This document shows, piece after piece, positions 49,528-59,587 of a stretch of 64,000 nt of DNA. Numbering within the stretch: position 1 is the first letter of the stretch; every line of letters starts with the position of its first letter. Below the pieces are notes generated by a model. The model had not been told where the DNA came from and ran no database searches. It was given only the letters and a program-made list of their open reading frames with translations. Location: the NCBI RefSeq assembly GCF_000006565.2, contig NC_031476.1, positions 4,649,900 through 4,713,899 of the forward strand. Reading direction: 5' to 3'. Both the position numbers and the translations under genes were made by a program. Source of the DNA: Toxoplasma gondii ME49. Its lineage: Eukaryota; Apicomplexa; Conoidasida; Eucoccidiorida; Sarcocystidae.

Positions 49528-50788
49528 CTAGCAACTGGGAGCCACAGCACCAGCATCGATTTCAAAGTGGAATGTTTTTTTTTCATCGGGTGTCCTGAAA
49601 TGTTCTATCCCCTCCGGAGGTACCATGGCATAGTTCCACTCCATAGGGTTTCCTGTTGCGTTCAATCGGGTTACTTGATCGAGTTTGTTGGCGGTCTCTG
49701 AGAACGAGCGTAGAACAACGCTCCAGACAGAAACTGCAGACATCAGGACCGGGAGCCAGTAAACTGTAACAACATCTAGTCTTGGAACCCCTTCTTGGCT
49801 GTGCGAACAGAAGCATTTTCCGGTGAACATTTGCTACGGAAACATCTTTCCCGTGGTAGAAGCGTCTGATAGGACATAACGGGGATACCACAGAGAACGT
49901 GAGACCGGTCACGACGGCTCTCGTACGCGCGGACAAGGTCACGGCCGCTGCCGTAACAATCATGCCTCCAAATGTTATTATTGAGACCACATTAACTTTC
50001 CACTGTGACAGTCATGTTTTTTCATGTTCTTATCGGCATCATGTTTATTGTTCAACGATGCTGTCGTCTGGCAGGTTCTGGTTGTGAAACTGGTTTTCTC
50101 ATATTGTGTCGCCGACGCGGTGTTGAGTGCTGATGTATATTAAATTGCCTGGGCACCCTGCTTTCGCGGATTGCCTTAGACACCAAGGACCAAGTACAGC
50201 TTTTTTCCCCCGTCTTGATATATCGGCCTGGCTCTCAGAATACTTACGCGAATTTCTAAAGCCCTTACCGTCTTCATCTCAGAATAGTTACTTGCATTGC
50301 TAAAGGCGTTACCGTTTTCCCATGCATCTTGCTATTCGCCTCGCTGACCCTAGGAACCTACCCAGACATGATGTTCGTCCTAAACTGTTACACTGGAATA
50401 ATCTCCCCTTCGTTTGTATATGGACGAGAAACCTCTTCTTAGAAGATCATGAAAATCACAGCTGTGATCAAATGACAGTCCAGACGGGGAGGCTTTACAC
50501 CAAAAGCCAATTATTTTCAACGAATGCGCTTCTATCGAACGAGTAGTGCGAGAGAAGCAACTCGAAGTACGCAACCCAAAAGGGAAGACTTGCAGCCAAT
50601 AGCCTTTGAGTTCGATGTTTTAGCAAATGCAGAACAAAAGAGGAGTCAGAGGGTTATGAGCTTGATGAACGGCTTTCAGGCTGCCACAGTGTAATTCTGA
50701 AGCACGGGTACTCACGCCCAGGGTCTGGCACCCGATTGCCACTCCTAACATCGAGTAGCATCGTAGTCGCACTATTTGCTGTTTCCAT
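49528..50788 (-). CDS. Putative small two-pass membrane protein, model incomplete
   Basis: Three pieces look coding. A possible first exon, 50788-50716, opens with ATG (METANSATTMLL) and ends at a strong GTGAGT donor. A piece beginning after a CACAG acceptor near 50008 reads WKVNVVSIITFGGMIVTAAA, then TGLTFSVVSPLCPIRRFYHG, with one hydrophobic segment. A piece in another frame (49830-49528) reads VYWLPVLMSAVSVWSVVLRS, a second hydrophobic segment, then an ordinary soluble tail (NPMEWNYAMVPPEGIEHF) to a stop. The shape recalls small mitochondrial TMEM70/TMEM186-type proteins, but I cannot assign a family. The frame switch between the two hydrophobic pieces has no obvious intron, so a frameshift, pseudogene or sequence error is possible. 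Confidence 0.35.
50234..50319. repeat. Diverged 42-bp tandem duplication
   Basis: Copies 50234-50275 and 50278-50319 both run from CTCAGAATA to TTACCGT-TTC and agree at roughly three quarters or more of positions. It lies in a non-coding stretch or intron. Confidence 0.65.
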
Positions 50789-51334
50789 GGTGTGCTCTTC
50801 GACAAGAACCGAAGAGGTCGTAGGGCTGCGGTGTCTGGACTAAATGATGAACGGATCCTGATGATTCGCAGCATGCGGTCAGATAGTCCAGCAACACTCT
50901 GAACAGAGAGAACCGGAACGGGTCGTCCATTCGAAAGAGTTGGTAACTACCAGCCATTGGTCCTCAGAAGATTTTGGAGAAATGCTCATCTTGCATGCGC
51001 TGCCCCCTCAGACCCTTCGGCACTCGACCCGCGGTGTCACTATGTTGTCGAGCATGGAGACATCGACACATGCTCGATTGACCATGTAAGATAATTGCAA
51101 TTAACGATAGGCGCCTGAATGCAACGTCCATACACTACGAGTTCAGCCATCGTGTAGATCTTAAAGGTTTGTGTTTCCCGGATCCCCGTGGGCGCATAGA
51201 TGCGTAGGTGGAGTTTGCAGGGTGCAAAGACAGATGAGTTCGTAAACGGATGGCAACCTTTAGGTGGAGGGTTGTGCGTTTTATGGAAGGCGGCCCATAT
51301 CGATACGGCTTAATTATGCGGGCGCCTGTTCCTT
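50789..51334. other. Intergenic region, no supported gene
   Basis: About 550 bases between the putative membrane-protein gene and the 3' end of the next minus-strand gene. No coding signal seen. Confidence 0.5.
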
Positions 51335-53321
51335 TCAGGCCTTCGTCGTGCTGGTTACGGGGGGCCGTCTGAGGATCTCATCCAGTTTCGACTGCCCAGG
51401 CTTTCTCTTCTTTGGCTGATGGGATCGTCGCCGCTGCTCGCGTGCTGCTTCCTTCTTCAGGATGAGCCGATGGAGAGTTTCGCTGCAGAAGACACCAAAA
51501 AAACAACCCCGCAACAAACACGGATGCAGCAATATCTAAAGGGCTTGTGTCTGTCTCCGCGCCTCTAGAGTCCCTTAGTGTAGTGAAAACCTCTCCTCAT
51601 ATAAATATATGCATGCCCCCTTCTCTGTGCCATGTAACCACATAAAACGCTCGACGACCTGCAAGCGTAGGGGTGTCTGTGCACGTATCGCCTCGCGAAA
51701 AGCATCTATTAACACAACATGGATGCTCAGGGTAGTCTGGGGATTTTCTGGGCTTCATTTCGTTCTGTAGTTCGAGGGTGTGTAAGAAGTCCGTAGAGTC
51801 TCTCCATGTCGCTTTGTTAAGTGCAGCGCTTACCTTCGCTGTAGCTCCGTTACTGCGGGGTTGACAACTGTGCCTCCCATTTCGTTGTTCTTGACTTTGT
51901 CGTGGTAGACTTTCGCCATATCTTTGACGACCCCGTATTTGTCTCTGAAATGCGCTTCTGTCTCTGCCTCGGTCTGCACCCTGTTCGCGACCTCGCGCGG
52001 CTGGGGCCGCGGTGGGACCCTCCCCTTTTCTTCTTTTTTTCTCGCGCCGCCATTTGTCGCTTTCATCAGCGCCGTCACGTCCGGTAAAGTGGCTTGCATG
52101 AGGCCAGACACAGGCATGCGACGAGTGGGCGAAGCCACCGAAGCCGCCCGCGGGTTTGCTCTGTTGGCTGAGATTTGCTGTTTCCTGACTTCCTTCCCCT
52201 CTGGCGAATGGGCACTGTATGCGTCCTGAGAGAGGTCGACGAATTTCGGGTACAGCACGTTCCGCGTTATCAAAAAGTCCTCGTTCTGCAAGCAAAACAG
52301 TCACGCAAGACCGCGGGCATGCAGAGCAAACGCCGGTGAAATGCACACAAGCAGACAAGAAGTGCCTGCGCATTTGCCCCACCCTCTAAAGAATTCAGAA
52401 CCGCAAACGGAAAACACAGATCCAGCATATAAAACAAAGTGTGCAAGAAGCACTGGAAGGAGAGTTAAACGTCTACAACTGTACGCGAATTGCTCTACGT
52501 ATTCGCAAGTGTCGTCTTCATACAAGTATCCATATATATACATATACATATATATATATATATGAGGCTGATTTCCTTTAGCACGAACGCGGTTTTGAGG
52601 TTGAACATAGAGCCTCTCGGACACCCACCTCGATGGGAGCTGTGATGGAAATTCACAGAGATGCAGCACAACCACCGGCTCCCTGTGACGGTTCTGTTTG
52701 ACATCCCCGGTGGACAGTAAGCCACCTTGAAGCAGGGGAAGCCTGGAGTTTAGTGCTATGAAAACTATGACTTTCACTTCCATCGAGAAACGAAAGGAAC
52801 CCGTTCCTTGTCTCTCTCACTTGTCGCCATGTTTTTTGCATGCGCGCCAACTCCATGTGGCTCCGAGCGACTTCTTCGCGGTCGACGCCGAGCGGTCGGC
52901 CTCCGTCGCTTTCAAGCGGAATCCGAAAGGTGCTCCGGAAGACGAGGTCTTTTTCATCGTCCGTGTCGTCCTCTTCTCGCATTTGCCCTTCTGTCTGTTC
53001 GTTCTGCTCCCGTCCTGCGCCCCTGCCTAGACGCGCATCCGCCGTCGCAGCTCCGGTGGCGCTGTGCGCTGCCTCCGTCATACGTTCCCCGCGTGAGTCG
53101 CGAGTCTCCGCAGAGTCGCCCGCTGCCCTGACGCGCGGACGCGTCTCCAGGCTCTCTGGCGCTTCCCCTTGCGTCCCTGAAGAGGATGCAGAGACGCCGC
53201 GCGTCTCGAGTCGACCGGGTTTCACAAACACCTCAAACGTCTTTTCATCCAGCGACTCGAGCTCCTGCAAAGCGCGCCCGTCCGCGCTGGGCTGTCGCTC
53301 TCCCGCCGACCGCGCATGCAT
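51335..53321 (-). CDS. Charged basic protein, family not recognised
   Basis: Three phase-consistent exons in minus order: 53321-52821 (donor CAA|GTGAGA), 52285-51834 (acceptor TTGCAG, donor AG|GTAAGC) and 51482-51335, giving 366 residues. Exon 1 carries a Ser/Glu-rich region, then KDLVFRSTFRIPLES and MELARMQKTWRQ. Exon 2 begins NEDFLITRNVLYPKFVDLSQ and holds QAREVANR-type charged helix with EAHFRDKYGVVKDMAKVYHD. Exon 3 is strongly basic (REQRRRSHQPKKRKPGQ), which would fit a nuclear or nucleolar protein; that location is inference. The start is chosen as the first Met before recognisable sequence (MHARSAGERQ); the frame is open further upstream through Ser/Pro-rich sequence, so it could be longer. 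Next gene upstream is on the same strand. Confidence 0.65.
52530..52563. repeat. (TA)n/TACA microsatellite
   Basis: TA repeat with TACA interruptions inside the first intron (52286-52820) of the minus-strand basic-protein gene. Confidence 0.85.
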
Positions 53322-53762
53322 GTCCAGACGAGAGAGCAGCGGAAGAGAGACGGGCAAGGGAGAGGAAGGAGAGGAGACAGAGCGAGAAGAGCAAGAAGAG
53401 GACGAGGATGATGCAGACGGTGTTGAGGACGGAGATGGAGGGGAACGCGGTGAAGAGGGGGTGCCTGGGAACGGAGTAGAAAGTGAGGGGGAGAAACGAT
53501 GTCGCAGAGGAAAGGAGCAAAGAGAGACTCCCTCGCTTCGCCCAGCGAGAGACATAACGGAGAGACCCACACGGTTGAAAGATAAGAGAACGACCAGACG
53601 GCCTGACACCAGTAAGCAGAAAAACAGACGAACGCCACCAGCCGAACAGAACAGACGAAACAGGGACAGGCTGCAGAAATGAGACACACCTGACGACTCC
53701 TATTTGAATCCGTGTTCTCACCCTTCAGGAAGCTATGCCACAGTCTGCACCTATACACAGAC

Positions 53763-53798
<36 letters not shown>

Positions 53799-54067
53799 GT
53801 ATATATTCGCTATATGTATATATACGCCGCTCTAAATAGGAGCACGTGTGATAAATATATATATATATATATATATAATGATATATATATATATATATAA
53901 TGATATATACATATATATGAAAGGCCAGACACGAGTTTGCGGGATTGAGGGTACGGAAGTCATTAACATATGTCCCGCAGGGGAACCACATGCAGCAGCG
54001 CCTTTTCGATTCCGGCCGTCACTTTGAGCTCTTGTGCTGCTGTCCCTGAGAAGTTCCCCCCTACCCA
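53322..54067. other. Intergenic region with long (TA)n arrays
   Basis: About 750 bases between two minus-strand genes. It contains interrupted TA arrays from about 53762 to 53918. The right part should be 3' UTR of the upstream gene and the left part promoter or 5' UTR of the downstream one. Confidence 0.55.
53762..53918. repeat. Interrupted (TA)n arrays
   Basis: Several TA blocks of about 16-22 bases, separated by short unique sequence and ATGATA interruptions, between two genes. Confidence 0.9.
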
Positions 54068-57000
54068 CTACGTCTCTCGGATGTACATACAGTCGACGAA
54101 AGTGTAGGTCGAGCGAGCAAAACGGAGGCGGTCGCTTGCGCCTTTCGCAGAAACGTGGAACCCGCCTTCGTCGCCCATGTGGAATGGTTCATCTCGGTCT
54201 AGATTGCATTGTAGTTTCTGCTTGTTGCCACTTTCTCCTTTGGCCGCTGCCTCTGTCTTCTCTTCTGTTTTCCCTGGGCCGTATTCTTCGTTCGCTTCGC
54301 TCTCCGTCGCGTCTCCCGCAGCTTCACGCCCTTGGCGCCGCGCCGCCTGAGAGAGCCGAAACGGAGCACAAGACAAGACGAACAAATCGCGAAAAAATAA
54401 TCGAGGACAAACGAAGGCAAGGAGCGTGGGTGACACGAAAGGAGACCAGATGCACCGAGAGATCCGAAGAAGAGAAAACGGGAGAAAGCGCCCGTGGAGA
54501 AGCGCCGAGCAGAAAAGATTTGCGAACCTCCCGAAAAGCAAACGAAAAAAGGCAATCCACATCCCGCAGATGCGACCGGCCACAGAGACTCGAGATCCGT
54601 TACTTGAGTATATTGAAAAACATAAGTGAAGCCTTCAAGAATTGCGAGTACCCAACGTACGCACACAACGGAAGAATATATCCCTTCCACGAATACAGAA
54701 ACGTATACACAGATCTATATAAATATATATACATCATTTAAGAAGACGCGTTTTGTAACAAGATCGAAGGCAATCTCTCACTTGGATACTGCAAACTTAA
54801 CGTTGGAACCTGCGACCTCACCTGCCATCTCTGAAAACGTTTTTCTTCTTCGGCAGCATCCTCTAACATTTCCGAGACTGTCCGACGCCGCCCTCGACCT
54901 CTGGCGCGTCTCACGTCTCCGTCGGCGGCTCGACGAAGGCTTTGTGCCTGAAACAATGAAGAGCACAAGCGACAGAAAGACTTCGCCTTTCGCGCCTCTG
55001 CGGCAAGGAATGACACATACACTGAAACGCATACAAAACGCTTATGGTTCCTCTTTTAAACAATCTTATTACGCCTTGACGTTCTCACAACCTCGCCACT
55101 CACTTGCTCGTGGATGTCAGCGATTGAAGGCGGCACCTCGAACTCTCTCTCAATTTGGGCTTTTCGTGCGTCTTCCGCTGCTCGGTCTTTCTTTGCTGCT
55201 CTCCACATTTCGCGCGACCGCCGCTGCTCGGCCCCCCAAAGAACTTCGTCCAGAGCCTCGTCGTTCTCGTCTTCTCCCCTCTCTGGTTCATCTCCCCTCT
55301 CGTGATCGCTGTTCACCTCTGCAGACATCCGTCTCTCAGTGGCCGCTCGCGTTCCACAAGCCGTCCCCACACATCCCTTGCGGCCTTCATCTTTCGCTCC
55401 CCTGTGTTCTCCTTCATCGCCTCGACTTGCGCTTGCTCTAATATCGCCTAGACGTTCGTCGATCACTGCGTCTGTCTCCGACGCATCTCCGTCCTTGTTC
55501 CACCTTTCTGCTTCCCGTTTCAGCCACTCTGGCACCGTATCGTTCAGGAGCTGAACCTGGCCATACTCTGTTCGTTTCACCCGCGTTTCTGCACTTGAGC
55601 TCCTCTGTTCGTCTCCCCGAGCGCGTTCGCCTTCGCCGCCTTCAAAGAGCGACTTTGTCTCGCTTTCGTCTGGCGGCCCTCGCGCTGCTTCGTCGCCCTC
55701 AGAGGCGTCGAAGAGCCGAGTCCGATCGGGTGGTGGGCGGATCGTCCAGAGCGTTTGCTGCATTCGTGTAGCTCCCTCCAGGACTGCCGGCGACGAGAGT
55801 TTGCCAATCTGCGCATTCTCCCCGCTTCGCAGTTCCTCTGCTCGGGATCTCTCCAGCTCCCGGAGATGCGCCCGCGCACTGTGCGGCAGGCGCGGCAGGG
55901 ACGCAAGCAGAGACGCGGAGTCACCTGACGACTGGACACCCAACGCGGCAAACAGAGACAAAGGCGCGCAGCGATGAGACAAAATCGACAAAGCCTTGAC
56001 ACGCGAAGGCGGTTCTCAAAACGCAAGAGGGAAGGAGATTGGGCGACCAGAGGAACAAAGCGGGGCATCGAGCAGGAAGACGACGAGAAAAGCGACGAAA
56101 ACGAATCTGGCAGGGTTGAAGATCGCAAACGAACCTGTGATGCCCTTTCTTCGCTGTTTACAACAGACACTCTGGGAGGGATGCGGCGCGTTTCTAAGTT
56201 CGAAAACAAAGAAGGAACTAACTTTCGTCTGTTTGTCGTCGTTTCGCTCCACGCGTTGCACCGGTTCAAGATGCGGCGGAAGTGAAGTGCGAGCACCCGG
56301 ACCTTGGTCAGGTTGCTGAATGTCGTGTTGGTTGTAACGATACAAATTTTGTCTTTGCTTCTCACCCTTCATCAGTTGCCCGCCTTTCCCGTTGCAGCGT
56401 TCGGGTATTCTTTTCTACCTCTCCGTAGCTGTTTCTTGCTTTTCACCTGCATGCGTTACGCACTCCGGTGTCCGCTCTGTCGCCACTTCACATGTCGCTT
56501 TCGACTGTCGAGATGGCACGAGCGTTTTTCCACTTCCACGCTGTATCCTCAGAGTTCCCCTTTTCCGTTCCTCTTCAGGTTCCCTTGCCTCCAATTTCAC
56601 TCTGAGTCACCGCGCGGCGTTTCGCGGTTCAATTCGCACTGTGCATGTCCCCGTACTTGATCAGCGAGCTCCTCCCGTTCGGAGAGTTTATGGATGACGG
56701 GGAGGTCCTCGAAGAGCGCCGCAGTCCTCCAGAGGCGCTCGACCCTCTGCTGGCTCTCCACCATCTGCCGCACGGAGAGGTGTCTGTACACGGCAACGCC
56801 CTTGAGCGACTGCGGCCACAGAGAGGCGAGTGCGAGGGGAGCGCAGAAGTGAGAAGAAGAATGAAAGGCGGTTCTTGATTCCACCACTGTTTGTCTCCGT
56901 TTGGGGTCGGGAATGTGCGTTTTGAACGCCCTCTCGTTTTCACCCGAACCGAGGGCGCCAACGTTGTTCTCTGTGTTGGACGCTTCGTGGGTACGCGTGA

Positions 57001-57520
57001 TGTGAGCGACAGGAAGCGACTCCTCACATGCTCTACGGCGTCATTTCATCGTACCACAGACGTCACGAAACAAGCAACGAACGAATCGACAACGGCTCTG
57101 CCTCAAGCCGCCCACTCGCAGCCGGCAGCGGGAGCGCTCATTCTGACCTTTTATTCGAGTAGTTTCGCCTCCAGACGGTTAGGTCCGCGCACTGGTACAT
57201 ATCGTGAATCGCAACCAGGCCAGACGCTTCCTCAAGCGACTCTCCAGACGCTCGAGAGAACGTGGACACCCGACGCAGGTGCTTAACAGATGCACTCGAA
57301 TCTCTCGCTCTACGTCTTCCCTCGAGTTTCTTTCTCTCCGATGGTTCTCGTGAGTTGCTTGCTCTCCAACGTTTTACGAAAGGCTCGGGTGTCCTACCTT
57401 GGGATCGACATGCAGAAGAGGGTGGACGCCATCGTCGTCGGAAGAAAACGAAGAAAGCGGCACTGCGGAGTAGCCACCCTGGGGCGCGGGAAGAAGCGTC
57501 GGCGGCTCTGGTGCGTTCAG
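54068..57520 (-). CDS. Acidic/charged protein of unknown family, 5' end missing
   Basis: Five exons, every junction in phase 0: 57520-57398, 56809-56657, 55931-55104, 54947-54822 and 54346-54068 (stop). They encode 502 residues. Exon 1 reads LNAPEPPTLLPAPQGGYSAV with no Met, after a clean TTTACAG acceptor, so at least one upstream exon is missing. Exon 2 is a folded-looking helical segment (GVAVYRHLSVRQMVESQQRV). Exon 3 starts with an Arg/Leu/Ser helix (RLPHSARAHLRELERSRAEE), has VQLLNDTVPEWLKREAERWN, and is otherwise acidic. Exon 4 is Arg-rich then helical (SEMLEDAAEEEKRFQRWQ). The last ends RFARSTYTFVDCMYIRET. No family recognised. Gene order and strand match the flanking unknown genes. Confidence 0.6.
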
Positions 57521-58024
57521 CTGTAAAGACACACGAAGCAGACACACGACCACAACGCGAAGAGATAACACTGAGACGAAAAGTCTTTTTCCTTGCTGTT
57601 AGCGGACTCATGCGACAGAAAGAGGATTCCCCCTAGTTTACTCTTCGCGAGTGCACTCCCGTTCTTCTATCCTCCCTTTTCGCATCTTTCGCGTCTTCCT
57701 TCGTTCACGCTCGCAGGCGCTCTCTACTCCCTCCGGTCCCTCGTTTCCCTCCCCTGGTTTCATTCTTTTCCTTCTGTCTTTTGCGCCACACTGTGTCCGT
57801 GTTGTCTTGTCTCGATCAATTTCTACAATCCTTTTACCGCGTTTTCGTTTCCTTCCTTTGCAGACGCTTCCTCTCTTTTCGGCTCCCCTCGTCGTTCCTC
57901 GCGCTGCCGGCACCTTCCGAGGAATCCTTCGATCTTGTTCTCGTCTTCTCAGACGTTTTGCACTTCTTTTCTTCAGACTCTGACTCTGGACACGAAACCT
58001 GCTTCCCCGAGGTTCCCCGCTAAC
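57521..58024. other. Intergenic region / missing 5' exon of the charged-protein gene
   Basis: About 500 bases between the stop of the cysteine-motif gene and the first confident exon of the next minus-strand gene. A first coding exon ending in phase 0 must lie here or be very short; an ATG at 57611 on the minus strand is one candidate, but I could not fit a donor. Confidence 0.5.
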
Positions 58025-58932
58025 TTAGGCGCAACACAGTGCGGCTCCACCCACGGCTTCTGCGAAGGTGGCGCCGCTGGCTGACGCGGCTGCCGCAGCG
58101 CCGGCTTCCTCGTTTTTCGCGGACAAGTCGAACCGGGGAATCTTTGACGCCTCGGACTTGAGGCGACTGAAAAACACAATTTGAAAAGAAAGAATAAATT
58201 GAAATGTTGGAACGCGTGAAGAGACGAACGTCAAACCAAAGGAAAGGAATAAAAAAGGGAACAAAACGGCGAGATTGAAGATGGTCGCAAGAGAACGCGA
58301 GAGAAGTCGAGGAGAGACAAATCGGACAGAAGATGACACAAGACGTTGAAAGAAAACCGAGGCCGAGGAAGAGGAACCGAAACGAAGGACGACACAAGAA
58401 AACAAGAGACACGCAAGAACAAGCGACGAACGCACATGGCGCGACTCCGACGCAAATTCAAAGAACGAAGAGTTCATGTCTCTCCCGTTATCCTACAAGA
58501 GACACAAAACACCCTCAGCTGAGCGTCTATCTTCCGAGAGAAAGACTGTGAACCACGGAATCTCGCTCCCGCTCTCCTGCGATCTGCTGCGGCTCGTGTT
58601 CGCCGCCACCAAAAAAGATGTTCCTTCTTCACTTTCTTCTGTTTACTGTGCCAAAGCCGGCGGTGCTGTCGCAGTCGTTTTCGCTTCTCGGCTGTGTTCA
58701 CTCCCAGCTACACCCTGACCCCAGCCATCAGACGAGGCCTGACGACCTGAGTAGACGCCTTTCGCATGCGAGCAAGTTCAGAGAAATACAAAAAAATGCG
58801 TCACTCGCTGCGTCCCTCAGATGCCCCTCAGTCTCTCTCACCTAAACAGACGTCTGTCAACATGCATTTAAATAGTCTCCTACGAAAAGACTTATACGTA
58901 CACCGTTGCAAACGTACCGATATACCCCCACA

Positions 58933-58966
<34 letters not shown>

Positions 58967-59384
58967 GTATATCGTCGAATTGCTATAGTATATATATATA
59001 TATACATATGGCTATAGCTCTGGTCTCGAGGAAACTGAATGTTTGTATGTTTTGACTGTTCGGACTCACTCGAGATAATAGTGGTAGAGAAGATTGAACC
59101 GAAGTGTGCGCTGCCGCAGCGGGAAGCCCTCTGGAGCGCGCCAGGCGAAACGCCTTTGAAGGGGCAGATCTTCCAGAGAAGGAAGAGACACTCCCGCGTC
59201 GCCCCGCGCTCCTCGCTCTCTTAAGAGCATCTGAAAATAGAAATACAGATGCGCGCTGTGGCACAGATAGCCTAAAGGTGGACGCTCAGCCAAGTCCCAT
59301 GCAGCCGAATATGTATGCTTATACATGCAGACAGATATGTCGCCACAGGCAGAGGCAAACTCGAGAACCGCCCTCATTATGTCG

Positions 59385-59435
<51 letters not shown>

Positions 59436-59543
59436 CTGTAGGTCTATAGGCATGCATGCACACGAGCATATATACGTTCGTATACGTACAATGATATGTA
59501 CGTAAAAGATGCATATGCATATATATATATATATATATGTGTA

Positions 59544-59587
<44 letters not shown>

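Noticed and set aside
57138..57285. Possible additional exon of the charged-protein gene (VAIHDMYQCADLTV)
   Set aside because: No pyrimidine-rich acceptor precedes it, and the flanking exons already join in phase 0.
58476..58701. Basic minus-strand frame [12 protein letters not shown]... as an exon of the cysteine-motif gene
   Set aside because: No acceptor gives the required phase after 59070, whereas the exon 58166-58025 fits exactly and ends in a stop.
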